The position numbers and the translations under genes are program-made. The notes below the pieces were generated by a model. The model was not told the DNA's origin, did no database searches, and saw only the letters and a program-made list of their open reading frames with translations. Positions 37,296-49,329 of a DNA stretch of 64,000 nt are shown here, piece by piece. The stretch covers positions 20,212,001 through 20,276,000 of the forward strand of contig JANTQA010000047.1 in NCBI GenBank assembly GCA_027625915.1, given 5' to 3'. How positions within the stretch are numbered: the first letter of the stretch is position 1; each line of letters begins with the position of its first letter. Source of the DNA: Anaeramoeba flamelloides. Taxonomy: Eukaryota; Metamonada; Anaeramoebidae.

Positions 37296-38512
37296 TATTA
37301 GAACAATTTTTTTCCTTTAATTCTTTTTAGATAATTAAAATTATACAAATAATTTAAATGATATTTGGGTCATTGTTTTTAAAATAACTCTAAATATTGT
37401 TAAATGATAGAGAAATTGGTAATCTGCAAGAAAATTGTTCAGTATAATATTATGCAATCTTTTTTATTGTTAAACATAAATTTATTTAAATAATATAAAT
37501 GAAAAATGTAAATTACAATAATCCAATTTCCAAATTTACATTTTCTAATTATTTCATGTTTTTTTTTTTTTTTTTTTTACTTTTTGGCTCTATAAACAAA
37601 AAGACATTCACAAATAATGATTATTCAAACAAATATACACAAATATCTTGAGAGAAATACCACAAATCAATATTTAACTCTTTTTCAAACTGTCTAAAAA
37701 ATGTTTAAACAATAATTTGGTATAACTTTAAAATTTAACTAATTTAATTTGTAATTGCCTCAAAAAAATAACAATTAATTTAGTTTTACTGTTTAGAATC
37801 TACAAGATTTACTCTAAATAACACTTGTGGGTTAATAACCCTATTTGGGTTTGAAAAAACATCAATAATTTTTTTGAATTTATATACTCCCTTAAAATAA
37901 AAACATTTATTCTTTTTCAAAAATTTATAAAATTTGATAAAATTGATGATGACAATTTTTACAAAAAAAAAAAAATTTGAATCAAATCAAGTTTTTTGGT
38001 TTAAAAATGTTTTAAAATAATTTTTTTAAATTAAGTGTTCTCTTAAAAATGAAAGAAAAATTTTGATTTTCAATATTTTTTTTTGTGATTTTCATTTTTA
38101 TTATTGATCAATATAATGAGTTTCATTAATGTTATGAAAACATATAAATATCAAAAAAAGAAAAATCATAATAAAAAAAAAATTATTTTTGATGATAATA
38201 AGAAAAGTTTTCATTGAATCTTAAAACTTTTATCAGAGTATAAAGGATCTTTAAAAAAGTTTAAAAGAGCTTTAAACAGGTTTAAAGATTCTTAAAATTT
38301 ATTTATAAGATTTTTAAATGGTCACAAAAGAAAGGAAAAAAATCAAGATAAGTTCCAAAAGGAAAAAAAAAGATCCACGGGTCGAATGGGCCATCTATAA
38401 TACATTTAAACTAGAGTCAATCGACTAGTAAATAAAAAAATTTTTTTTGATCAGTATTGTACTATTGAGATCAGTACCATTACTTTGATATCTGTAAAAG
38501 GGATTCTTGTTA

Positions 38513-41500
38513 TTAGTTTTTTCTTTTTTTTTTACTCTGTTTTTGTTTTTTTTTGTATTCATATAAATATTCTTGAATATCACCACAAGACATTTCATAG
38601 GCATTTATTTTTTTGGGATTGCTTATCAGTAAAGGATCCGCTTTACCATATTCAATTAGAACTTTAACTGCATTTAAGTGTCCTATTTCAACGGCTTTAT
38701 GTAAAGGATTGCCTACATATTTATCTTGAATTGTTAAATCTGCTTCATAATCTATCAACAGCTTTATAAGTTTTAATTCTCTTTCCCTTAATTGTGGCCA
38801 TCCTGTAATATGTAATATTGGAGTTAGATCCATATCATCTTTTTTATTTGGATCAGCTCCCCTTTCCAAAAGTAAGTTTACTATTTCATATTTTTTTGTA
38901 AAAATGGCTTCAAAAAGAGGAGTTTCTTCTATTCCAGAGCTATCCGGGTGTATTCCAGCATCCAATAGTCTAGTTATAACTTTTAAGTTGGAACTTCCTT
39001 CAACGCCACAGGCTATAAACAAAGCCGTAAAGTCATATTTATCTACCAACTCAAGATTTGCACCATTATCTATTAATATATTAACTATATCTAGATTACA
39101 TGTAGTACAAGCAACATTTAAAGGGGTAAATCCTAGGTGATTTTGTTTATTGATATCAACTTTATTACTAATTAATTGTTTGATCGTTTCTATATCTTCC
39201 AAACGGATAGATAATATTAATTTATCTATCGTTTCAAGATTAGTTTTAGCTAAGAGGAGTTTATATATTTTGAAATCATTTTCAGGTCTATAATATTTCC
39301 TAATACACTCTATGGGTAGTTCATGTTGTCCATTGCGCAAATTGGGGTTAGCATTTTTCCTTAATAGTAGGTCAAGCAAATCTAACTTTCCTTCTTTTGC
39401 TGCAAAATGTAATGGTGATTGTTGATGCTTATTCAATAGATTTGGATCAGCACCATGATCTAGTAAAAGGTTTGTTAGCTCAAGATCTAATCCATTGTGT
39501 CCATAATCCATACAGCTTATGTGTAGTGGTGTATATCGCCTAATTCTACGGTTAGGATCTGCTCCTTTTTTTAATAACAATTCAACGATTTTAAATTTTC
39601 GACGATCAACGGCTAACCACAAATAGGTATAATTTTCATCGGCAAAACCATAGTTTATTATTTCATCAAAATTAATTATTCCAATATTAATTATTATTTG
39701 GGCAGTTTTCAAATTATCTGCTTCAATTGACGTAGCAAGTAATATTTCATGATGTTGCATAAGTTCTTTTTTGTTTAGCCAACTTGTTAAATATTCCAAA
39801 TTGATTCTTAACCACTTTTCAAATAACTTTCGAAAGGAATAACTATTTTTATAATAATATCTAAAAAAATCATCTGTCTTGTCTTCCAAAACAAGATCCA
39901 TTTTAGTTTCCAAATAACTATAAATCCCATGTTCCATAAATAAGTCATGTTCAAAGTTAACTTCATTTTTACTATTCGTGATGACAATTCCTTCTTGCTT
40001 TAGAGATTCAAGTACTCGCTTTGGAATCCTGGTTGGTTCTATATAGGTTTTATCTTCTTGTCTGCTTTTAAGTATACTAATTCTTTTCCACACCTGAACT
40101 CTTTGGCTGTGTAGGGATTCGTCTTTTCCTTCAATTGTTTTAACTATTAAAAAATTTTTAATTTTGTATTGATGTTTTGACTTTGGAATATTTGAGATCT
40201 CAATGTGACTGATAATATTAATAAACGTCTTCAAAAAAAACAGATTTTGACAAGTTCTCATTATTGTGAAGCTTTCAGTCACTCCCTTAAGTTCTTTATT
40301 AAAAGTCTTCATAAGCAATTTTTTGGTTATGAGGGGTACTTTAATAATTGTGATTTTTATTTTTGGAAGCAAATTCTTTTTCAGTGTTTCAATTTCTTCT
40401 TGAGTACATGTCATCAATAAAGGAATTTTTGCGTTTTTTAAGATTTCAAAAAATTTGATAAGTGTGCCTTGGTTTTGACAACCAACAACTTTCTCGATTC
40501 CGTCTATGCAAACTAATTTTAGTTCTCTGAAATTTGCTACTATTGTTTCAGGCTTTTGATCCAATTGTTGAAAATAGCTTACGTTGCGCAAAGAGCTTTT
40601 CTTAAATTCTTCAGCTTTCAATACTAAGATAGGTTTTGCTGTCTCTTTCTTTTCTACAAACATCTTCATTAAGCCAGATTTACCAACCCCCTTTTCTCCT
40701 GAAATCACAATTGCAGATGAATGCTTCAAAGATTCTTCAATTTTTTGTAATAAGTCTTCTCTTGGGAACTGGTTTTCACCAATCTTATTTTTTATGTTCC
40801 TTAAACAATTTCGACTTTCTCCTAATAATCTTTGATTAGATATGCCTTTCGAGTAAATGGTATTAAGTGTTTCCTGAAAAGATTCATCTGTAATCGATCG
40901 ACCTTTTTTAGCGCTGATCCAATCACAAAAGTGATAAAATAATAATTCTTCGATAGTAGAACTATATTGAACAAGTTCATTTTCTAATATCTTACCTAGA
41001 TTCTCTTTATAGCTTATTAAGTCTGATTCTCCTAAGTGCAGTTCAAAAATCCTTAAAAAGTCTTTTATATTCTCTTCAAATTGCAATTCTATTTGTTTAT
41101 TATCACCCTTATCTTCCTTCTTATGTTTGGAGTGTGATTTTATATGTTTAAAAATGCGTTCTCGAAAGTCTAATTTGGATCTAGGTATTGGACATTTTTT
41201 TTTTCCATCAATAAAGTCATCTGTGAATCTTTTTTTTTGATCATCAAAAATCGGATGTAAAATAACAGGTAACTTGCTATTGGAAAATAACTGGAATCGG
41301 CTTTGTTTTGGACTAGATTTTGTAATATTCATCCAATCATCAAAATAAGCACAAAAGGCAACCTTTGTATTAGTGTGTATAACTTTTTTCGGTGCAAAGT
41401 CATTCACGCAGTATTCGTTCGGTTTATTGGAATATTTAATTTGGCGATAAACTACACAGTTTTCAAGATCCAAAATAAAATCATCAAACTTTTCTATTTG

Positions 41501-41818
41501 TGATGTTTCTGTTTTTAATTCAAAATGTTTATTATTTAATGTCAGATCTAGTGCTTCATTTAAAAGAATCATAGCTTGATAGTGTATTCCCGGAGTTGTG
41601 TAAACAAGTGTTTGCCCAACCTTCGGGTAGGTTCTGCTCTTGAAAGGCGATTGAATTTCTTTAGTTAATAAATTATTTTGATTCTCATTGTCACCAACAG
41701 AATTTCCAATTATGGTATTATTAGTATTAATTTTGTTGTTGTTATTTTGATTGCTATTACTCTTTGTATTTTGATTGTTTAAATCATTATTGGTATTGTT
41801 ATCCTCATTACTATCCAA
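38513..41818 (-). CDS. Nuclease-like domain / STAND P-loop NTPase / ankyrin-repeat protein
   Basis: A single open frame of about 1,101 codons, intact throughout. Residues 1-60 are Asn-rich. Residues 75-200 resemble the PD-(D/E)XK nuclease domain of Cap4/DUF4297 proteins: GIHYQ at 77-81, FDDFIL at 111-116 and YRQIKYS at 124-130, giving an acidic residue plus a QxK motif. A P-loop NTPase follows, with Walker A GEKGVGKS (374-381), Walker B LVCIDGIE (435-442) and an arginine- and helix-rich region to about 700. About nine ankyrin repeats occupy 728-1080 (TPLHISC, SPLHFAAKEGKLDLL, TPLFEAIF). Effector, STAND switch and repeat sensor is the layout of bacterial antiviral STAND (Avs-like) proteins and of NLRs. 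The frame has no ATG before Met83; it opens upstream through ACAG, so a short 5' exon is probably missing from this call. Nuclease assignment is by motif only. Base composition is less AT-rich than neighbours. Confidence 0.75.
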   Translation of the reverse strand: MDSNEDNNTNNDLNNQNTKSNSNQNNNNKINTNNTIIGNSVGDNENQNNLLTKEIQSPFKSRTYPKVGQTLVYTTPGIHYQAMILLNEALDLTLNNKHFELKTETSQIEKFDDFILDLENCVVYRQIKYSNKPNEYCVNDFAPKKVIHTNTKVAFCAYFDDWMNITKSSPKQSRFQLFSNSKLPVILHPIFDDQKKRFTDDFIDGKKKCPIPRSKLDFRERIFKHIKSHSKHKKEDKGDNKQIELQFEENIKDFLRIFELHLGESDLISYKENLGKILENELVQYSSTIEELLFYHFCDWISAKKGRSITDESFQETLNTIYSKGISNQRLLGESRNCLRNIKNKIGENQFPREDLLQKIEESLKHSSAIVISGEKGVGKSGLMKMFVEKKETAKPILVLKAEEFKKSSLRNVSYFQQLDQKPETIVANFRELKLVCIDGIEKVVGCQNQGTLIKFFEILKNAKIPLLMTCTQEEIETLKKNLLPKIKITIIKVPLITKKLLMKTFNKELKGVTESFTIMRTCQNLFFLKTFINIISHIEISNIPKSKHQYKIKNFLIVKTIEGKDESLHSQRVQVWKRISILKSRQEDKTYIEPTRIPKRVLESLKQEGIVITNSKNEVNFEHDLFMEHGIYSYLETKMDLVLEDKTDDFFRYYYKNSYSFRKLFEKWLRINLEYLTSWLNKKELMQHHEILLATSIEADNLKTAQIIINIGIINFDEIINYGFADENYTYLWLAVDRRKFKIVELLLKKGADPNRRIRRYTPLHISCMDYGHNGLDLELTNLLLDHGADPNLLNKHQQSPLHFAAKEGKLDLLDLLLRKNANPNLRNGQHELPIECIRKYYRPENDFKIYKLLLAKTNLETIDKLILSIRLEDIETIKQLISNKVDINKQNHLGFTPLNVACTTCNLDIVNILIDNGANLELVDKYDFTALFIACGVEGSSNLKVITRLLDAGIHPDSSGIEETPLFEAIFTKKYEIVNLLLERGADPNKKDDMDLTPILHITGWPQLRERELKLIKLLIDYEADLTIQDKYVGNPLHKAVEIGHLNAVKVLIEYGKADPLLISNPKKINAYEMSCGDIQEYLYEYKKKQKQSKKKRKN

Positions 41819-42741
41819 TTGAATTTTAGACCTAGCTGTAATTTTGATTCAATTTTTGTGTTTTGGGTTTATTGAATTTTGTTTTTTTGTTTTTAATTTT
41901 GTTTGTTTTTTGTTGAAGATTATTTTAGAAAGGGGTAGAAAAAAAAAGAAATTAAATGTTGTCTTGGGCAGATCCTTTTTTTGTTTTTTTTTTATTTTTT
42001 GTTATTTCTTATTCTCTTTTTTTTACAAACAAACGGATTTATTTTTTTTTTTACTTCTTTTCATTTTTCTTCTCAACCAAATATCCTTTTAAAGTTTAAA
42101 AAAAATTATTGAGAAAGTTAAAATTATGATCAAAAATATCTGTAATTTTACAATTTTAACTTTATTTGGTTAGTTTTAAATCTTTATGAATTTATTATTC
42201 TTGAAAAAATTGAAGTTTGTATGAATTCTAAAAATATGTACGTTACTTTTTGGGAAAGGATGAGAAAAAATGACAAATTTCACTTTTCTGATTCAAAAAG
42301 CTATTATAAAAGAAAACTGTTATTGTGCTGAATCTTTCATTTTGCCTTTATTTAGTTATTTATATTTCTATTAATTAATATTTCTTTTCATTTTCAGGTT
42401 GCTGTGATTCTTCCAATTAAAAATTTTGTTTCACTTTTTTTCCACAACAGTTCCTTCTTTTCCTAAATCCTTAAAAAGTAATTCTATAAAATATTTCGAT
42501 ATTTTTTTCATTAAATTCGCAAAAAATCGAAAACCATCAATTAAATAACTAATTAAATCCTCTACTTGAAAAAGTATTTGATCAAAAACCTCACTAAGTC
42601 TCAGAATTGAGAATTTTTTTAATATTTAGAATCATTTTTCCCGTTTTTTTAAAATTTTTCATTTTTTTTCAAACGTTTACCAAACCCCAAATACTTAACA
42701 ATTAAAAAAACACAAACCAAAAACACAACTACCAAAAAATA
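41819..42741. promoter_or_regulatory. Shared 5' region between two divergent genes
   Basis: The STAND-ankyrin gene reads left from here and the RCC1-BTB gene reads right, so this stretch of about 920 bp must contain both promoters and probably the missing first exon of the STAND gene. A splice acceptor-like TTACAG lies on the minus strand just above 41838. I could not identify a core promoter motif. Confidence 0.45.
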
Positions 42742-45700
42742 ATGACCAAAACCCCAACCAAAATATTTTATTCTTCTCGTGAAGACATCAGTATAAAAAG
42801 TTTGTTCAATCAAAATGAAAGCCAACTTCCATACTGGACTCCACTTTCTAAAATCAAAAATGCAAACCAAGTTAGAAAAATTGTTGCTGGCACAGGAAAA
42901 CATTGCTTGATTTGGAAAGGAAGCAACAATTTAGAATTTTACCAAACAAACCAAGAAGAACCAAAATGCTTTACAATTGAAAATGAAGAGATCCAAGATA
43001 TTCAATCAGGACATCGGACTTATTTGATTTTAACCAAATCTGGCAAGGTTTTTTCTCTTGCTAAAAATAAAAATTGTTATTATTGTGAGATTCCTTTATC
43101 CGATCCTGAGTCAAGTACTTTTGGAAAAATAAGGGAAGTTCTTTTTTTCAACAAGAAAGAAAACAATCGAAAAGTTAAATCCCTGGCAATGATATCTTTG
43201 TCCAATTATTTTCTTTGTAAAGATGGAAAACTTTATGGGAATGGTTATAACAGGGGTAAAATGATTTTCTTTTATTTTTTTTTTTTGATCGGGATCAATT
43301 TGATTTGAGTTTTTCTTCTTTGTTTTTTTTGTTAGCTACTTTTCCTTCCAATTATAAAGGAAAAGTTGAAAAAGAATCAAAAGGAAGTATTCTTGAAAGA
43401 ATTTATTTTTTTTAAATTCTTTTAAGGACTAAGTTGGCAATTGATGAAATTGTCTCAAAACTTTTTGGTACAATCCCATTTAAAATTACGAAATGGTGTT
43501 AGTGAATATAAGCTCCATCCAAAAATGTGGGGCAAAAAAATATCCATCAATATAAGAATAAATTCTTTATTCAGTTATTAAACTCAAAACTTTAGACAAA
43601 AAAAAACGAAGCCATTAATAATAATAAAACTCTTGATTAAAATTTGTGTTTATTGATCAAAGTTCGAAGAATAAAAAATAAAAATAAAAAAAAAAAAATT
43701 GCACCTAATTTTTGGAAACATATCCAAAATTAGTAATGTCTATTTAACAATCTTAAGTTCGATCTTTTTTTAAATTTTTTTTTTTGATAATGTGTAAAAT
43801 CATACTTCAATATATTTTTGATTTGATCTTTAGATTTTTTGTTTTTCATTTGATCATTAACTTTTTGTTTTTCCCATTAACTTTTTTTGTGTTTTTTTTT
43901 TTTTTTCTTTTTTAAAACATTTAAAAAAAGCAAACTGAATGAAAAAAAAAAAAAAAAAACCTTTTTATTTTTCTTTTTTTTTGTTTATCTCACCTCTTTA
44001 ATTGAAGTGTACAACTGTTCTGAGCAATTTTTCCACCAAAGTCCATCGAAGTCAACTCAATTGTTTAGAATCAAAAGAATTTTTGGTTGATTTCTTATCA
44101 CATCTCTTCTGAACTTTGTTAAATTTTGGACAATAATAATAACAAAGTAAAAATGAAAAAAATGAAGAATTCGAAAAAATAACGAAATGAGAAATTTGAC
44201 TCTATTATTTTTTCAAAATTAAAAATTTTGCAAAATAATTTTGGTTCAAAAAAAATATTTAGAATCCATTAATAAAACTTCAAAATACAAGAAATTAAGT
44301 ATGATATGCTAAAAAACATATTATTGTTGTACATTTTGTATAATTAAATTAATATTAAGAAATAATTATTGAAATAAAAAATGCCCTATATTATTGGAAA
44401 TAGCTTATTCTAAATTTGGATCAAAAAATCTTTTTTCGTCATTTTTTTTTTAAATAAGAAAAATAAACAAAAAAAAATAGATACGTAAACTCGAACACCC
44501 TTATTAAGAAACTTTAAAAAGGAAATCAAAAAATAATAACTATTTTCTAACTTGAAAAATAAAGATCATTTCAAACAGTCTTAATAAACAACTCAAACTT
44601 TCAAAGAAAAAGTGCCTATGAGTTTTGATCTTTGCGTTGCTTGAATGGTCACATTGGCTTCGAAAATCAGAATAATTTTAACAAAGGAATTGTGGTTTTC
44701 TCTTTATTGTTTTGGGTTTTGTTTTTATGTTTTTTTCTTGTATTGATCTTACCATCAACTCTTTGGTGGGTTTTATATATGATCTGTTTGACTGTCGAAT
44801 AGAACCACGATTATGAATACTCAAAATACATGGTTCATTTTTCTACTTCACTTTTTTTTATTTGTTTTGTTTCTCTAAAAAAATTGAATTGTTTGTTTCA
44901 AATACAAATTAAGATTGGGGTTGCTGCGACTGCGAGAAGGGTTTTGAGGAATATTTCATTTTATTTATTGGAAAAAAATATGCAAAAACGAGTTATGAAT
45001 TGTATTTTTTTAAAAAAAAATATCTGTTCAAAAAAGAAAAAATGATCTATCTTTTTTGGAAATGAGGATCTTGGAAGAATTCCATACAATTCCGATACAT
45101 TGTCAGGACTTTTATCAAATTTGTCTTAAATTTGAAAATAACTAAGAATTATTCATCTATTATTTTCAATTTTATCCATTTTTGCCTTTTAAGTGAAAGT
45201 GTAAAACCCTCTTAACTTGGAATTTAAACCAAAAAATAAATCTTATAAAATTCTCAATAAGGCCGAATGTTTTCATTTTTCACCTAAATTGAAATTTTCT
45301 CAAAAAGTTGATTTTTCCCAACCTTCTTATTTTTTTTTTGATACAGATTACAGAAATCACAGAAATCACAGAAATGAGACTAGCCAAAATTCTGAAAAAT
45401 AAAATCATTTTTTGCTTCTTATATCTGACCGATTAAATATTTGTGAGATTTGCCAACCACCAAACCATCTTTGAAAACATACTTTATATTAAATTTTCAA
45501 TTGCAAATATAGTGGCAAAAAGACTCTCTTTGAAAGTCTATTTTTATGATTCTTTTTTTCTTTAGGGGTCGATTTAAATGAAAAAAACTCAAACAATCTT
45601 TTTTTTTTCAACTCTTTTCCGAAATTCAAAACCTCCAAAAAGGGAATCTTGGAGACGGAACTTCAAACTATGCAAAAAACCTTCCAGTTTTGATTTTCAA

Positions 45701-46934
45701 AGATTTAACAAGAGTATTTGGGGGAGTTAGTGGATTTTGTTTCTTTTTAACAACCAAAAACAACGAATTATATGCGTGTGGTGAAAACGAAGGAGGTTCT
45801 TTAGGAATTGGGAATTATTCAACTAATCTAAAGTCTCCTGTCCAAGTTCCAAACTGGAAAGCTGACGATATATTGGATCTCCAAACCAACAGTGGGTTTT
45901 CAATATTGATAACCAAAGAAGGGAAAGCCTATGGTTGTGGCTCTTCTGAGTATATTGGATTTGCTCAAGGAAAATCAACCTTTACTGAAATTGAAGAACT
46001 TAAAAACCACAAAGTGACCCAATATTGTGGAGGTGACAGATTTTCATTGGTCCTAACAAATGAAAATGAATTATTTGGATGGGGGTTTGAACCAGATTTT
46101 CATCCTACCAATCAATATGGAATGATGACATGGATAACAAAACCTGAAAAATTGGATTTACCCAAATTTTATCAAAATAACCCTTCAATAAAACTCAAGA
46201 TTACTGGTGGAATGGAAACTATTTTTTTATATCCTTCTTTTGACAACAATAATTGTCTGATTCAAGATTTTCAAAAATTATTTGAAACCAAAATATTTTG
46301 TGATTCAAAATTAAAACTAAATCAAAATTTTGAATTGCCAATTCACAAAACAATTGTTGAATCAAGAACAAGATTACAAATATCAACAATAGAAGATTTA
46401 TTAAACAAAAAATGCTTTTCAAAAGAACAAATACTTGTCTTTGTTAAATGGATTGATTTTGATCAAATATCAAATCAAGAAACACTCAAACAAATTTTCA
46501 ATTCTTTGAATCTTTCATTCCCTCCAAAAAATTCATTTCAAAAAGATTTGCATCGTTTATATAAAGATGAAGATTCCAAAGATTTTACTCTTTTAATAAA
46601 AAACAACAATGACAATGAAGAAGAAGATGATGATGATGATAAATATGAAGAAATTGTTGTTCACAAAATTGTATTAATTGCCCGAAGTGGATTATTTCGA
46701 GCAATGTTTCAAAATGTCACCCAAGAATTAAACAGTGTCAAAGATTATTCTGGCAAAACGATTGACAGTATTGAAATATCAATCAAATATTTGTATACAG
46801 ATAAAATTGAAATAACTGCTGATCATGACCCTTTATTGGTTCTTGAAGAATTAGAAGATTCAATTGAATATTATCAATTAAATGAAAATTCAAATATTCT
46901 CAACCAATTAAATGAAATCAAAAATAAACTTTAG
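42742..46934 (+). CDS. RCC1-repeat and BTB-domain protein (two exons)
   Basis: The coding sequence joins 42742-43255 and 45643-46934, giving 601 residues. The intron starts GGGTAAAATG and ends CCAAAAAG; joining restores an RCC1 blade, LYGNGYNRGNLGDGTSN, which supports both junctions. RCC1-type repeats cover about 1-365 (SGHRTYLILTKSGKVFSL, NNELYACGENEGGSLGIGN, KAYGCGSSEY, NELFGWGFEPDF). A degenerate BTB lies at about 377-462 (FCDSKLKL, LPIHKTIVESRTRLQ) and a second BTB at about 485-590 (DFTLLIKN, VVHKIVLIARSGLFRAMF, YSGKTIDSIEISIKYLYT), interrupted by an acidic run. It is probably a cytoplasmic adaptor, with BTB binding Cullin-3 or self-associating; no substrate is evident. It is the intact relative of the N-terminal part of the decaying gene at 21764-27358. 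Confidence 0.85.
43256..45642 (+). other. 2.4-kb intron of the RCC1-BTB gene, mostly repeats
   Basis: The intron contains dispersed repeat R1 copy b (43420-44960) which is itself split by about 890 bp (43516-44405). Within that insert, CCAAAAATGTGGGGCAA near 43514 and TTGCACCTAATTTTTGG near 43700 form inverted ends of a smaller element. None of the open frames in the intron is credible. Confidence 0.6.
43420..44960 (+). repeat. Dispersed repeat R1, copy b
   Basis: It matches 56680-57960 at both edges: AAGGACTAAG then AAAATTGTCTCAAAA-like text, and later CCCTTATTAAGAAAC, AATAAAGATCATTTCAAACA and TTGCTTGAAT. It carries an extra segment of about 890 bp (43516-44405) absent from the other copies. 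Confidence 0.5.
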
Positions 46935-47623
46935 ATTTTTTTAAACTTCGTATTGTTTTCAAATATTTTCTTCAATTTTGTATAAGATAAAAAGAAATAA
47001 CAAAATAAAAATATACAATAACTATTTGTTATTTTGAGAATCATTTTTATGAAGTTTTAATCATTTATTTTTTTTTTTAAATTTATTCTTCTGATTTTTT
47101 ATTTTTTTAAAAAAATATATTTAAATATGATGAACTATTTTAAAGTTTGATTATTTAAAATTGTGAAAAAATGATGGATCCTTAAATTTCAATTCTCTAC
47201 AAGTTTTAAAAGATCTTTTTATATGAAAATTAATAGAAATTTATTCAAAGAATTAAAATTTTGAAGTAATTTTTTAAAAATATGTTCCATTAGAGGTGTA
47301 ATATTTTTGATTTCTTCGAAAGAGTCAGTAAACCTCTTTGAAGTCTTTTCTGAAATGAAATCCATTGTAATCAAATTTGAAAATGTTAATAAAATGTCTT
47401 TTAAATAATTTTTTTTACAAATAAATGATTATTAATTTTCAGAATTGAATAGCATTCTAAAATTTTTGAGAAAATTGAGTTTGAAGATCCATCATTTTTT
47501 CTTCAAATTTGTAAAAAATAAAAGGGAAAAATAGTAATCTCTGTATTGTTGAATTTTCTAATTTTCTTCATTCATAAACTCTCAAATTATTAAAATTTTT
47601 CTTCTTTTCATATAATTTATTCA

Positions 47624-47624
47624 A

Positions 47625-47671
<47 letters not shown>
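47624..47671. repeat. (CA)n-(TA)n microsatellite
   Basis: About eight CA units run directly into about fifteen TA units. A transposon-end-like motif, CAGTCAAAGGGACCCAGTTG, starts 12 bases after it at 47683. Confidence 0.9.
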
Positions 47672-47678
<7 letters not shown>

Positions 47679-47682
47679 TTTT

Positions 47683-47705
47683 CAGTCAAAGGGACCCAGT
47701 TGTGA
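47683..47705 (+). repeat. Solo transposon-end-like motif
   Basis: CAGTCAAAGGGACCCAGTTG matches the left end of the element at 50166-50690 (CAGTCAAAGGGTCCCAGTTT). I found no complementary end within the next kilobase. Confidence 0.35.
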
Positions 47706-49329
47706 TGTATAATATCTGTTTTTTAAAGCTTTGTATTGATATTAGAAGAAAAAATATATTTTGGAAATTTTCAGAATTGAAATCATTTTTTCACATTATT
47801 GCACATTTTGATTTTTTGTTGATTTTTTTTTGTTCCATAATTAAGTTGTAAATTTTTTTAATTGTAAGATCAATAGTCACTTCTTAGAAATGTGTTATTC
47901 ATTTATTTATTGTGAGAAAGGAGTAATCAAAGAAAATTTACTAAATAAAAAAGATAAGAAGAAAAATAATTATAAGATTAAAGTAAAAAAATATTATATC
48001 ATTCACTTGACCAATTTAAAAATTATACACGTTCTGAAACAGGAGGAGTAAAAATCCGATAGAAAGATTATTAATAATAAGATTTCACAAACTGTGATTA
48101 ATAAATTGGTATTCCACGACTCCGAAAAGTGGTAAAAATGTGTTATTCTAAGGTTATTGAAACCATGAAAATGATTGTTGAGTTATCATATTGTTTTACA
48201 TTGAAATTTACTAAAGATCTTTGATCTTGATATTTGAATAATAAAATATGAAAAATTTGTAGTTCGTTTTCATTTCCTTTTATAAATAAAGACTATAAAT
48301 CTCAACACATTTCGTTTAGGTTCTATATTTATAAAAAAATGATCTGGAAAATGAAGTGAAAATTGATTTCCTATTTATTATTCAAATACCAGTAGAAGAT
48401 CAAAAAAAACACTCTTGTTTTTCTCAATGTGTCCCAAAGAATTTGAGTATTTCAATTTTTAAAGAAAATCAATTGTTTATTTAGTTTTCTTTCAAACGGG
48501 TATCAGCCGTTCATAGAGGGGTTGAATTCTACTTATTTCTTATTTTCACTTCAAAGGTCAATTATATAAAATATATGATATTTGAAAAAAATGTTGTGCG
48601 ACATTAACTGTTACAAAGTTTATATATTTATATAATTCTATTTTGTTCAAAGGGCGGTTTGAAAATAAACAATTATTGATTTTTTTGTCTATTCGTACAA
48701 AAAAATACAATTAATTTACATTTTGTTCTTTTTGTTTAACAAAACTCAAATTTGATATATATATCTCCTTAATTTTGTGTTTTCAAAAAATATGAAAAAA
48801 AATATTACCTTAACATTTGAAAGAATTTTGGTTCAATTTTCAAGAAAAACTTGAATTCAAGAAATTATTTTAATGTTTTGATTGTTTATTTACAAAAATA
48901 AATTATATAATTATTAAATACTTTTCTATAACATTATCTTTTTTTTATTTAATAGATAAAAAGGCTTTTTTTTTTAAAAATATTAATTCTTTTTTTAAGA
49001 AAATTCTTAGTAAATAATTTTCTAGAACTGCAGATAAGAAAGATATTAGAACTCTTAAAAGTTTAAGATAACATTGTGGTTTTTGTGGAAAGATTTAGAG
49101 AATTCCTTGTATTATTAGGCAAAGTTTGGAAATTATCTGATCTTCATATTTCCAATTCTAACAAAAGGAATTAAGAAGTATTTTATTAATAAATATGTCT
49201 GAAAATATGATATTTAAAGTTATTTAATAGTGGTTTGAACAATTTTTATTTACGGCGTTGTTTAGTTGATAAAATTGAGATTCGTCAATGTCTCAATTTA
49301 AAACCAATTGAACATCACAAGAGAAAATC

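Larger units (their letters stand above)
32930..38512. other. Gene-free stretch between the Rho-BTB and STAND-ankyrin genes
   Basis: AT-rich DNA carrying repeat R3 (33035-33260), a (TA)n tract (34649-34678), MITE-A copies at 35065 and 37102, MITE-D copy 2 (35570-35795) and repeat R2 copy 2 (35865-36145). The first few hundred bases above 32930 probably include the Rho-BTB promoter. No credible additional gene is seen. Confidence 0.6.
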
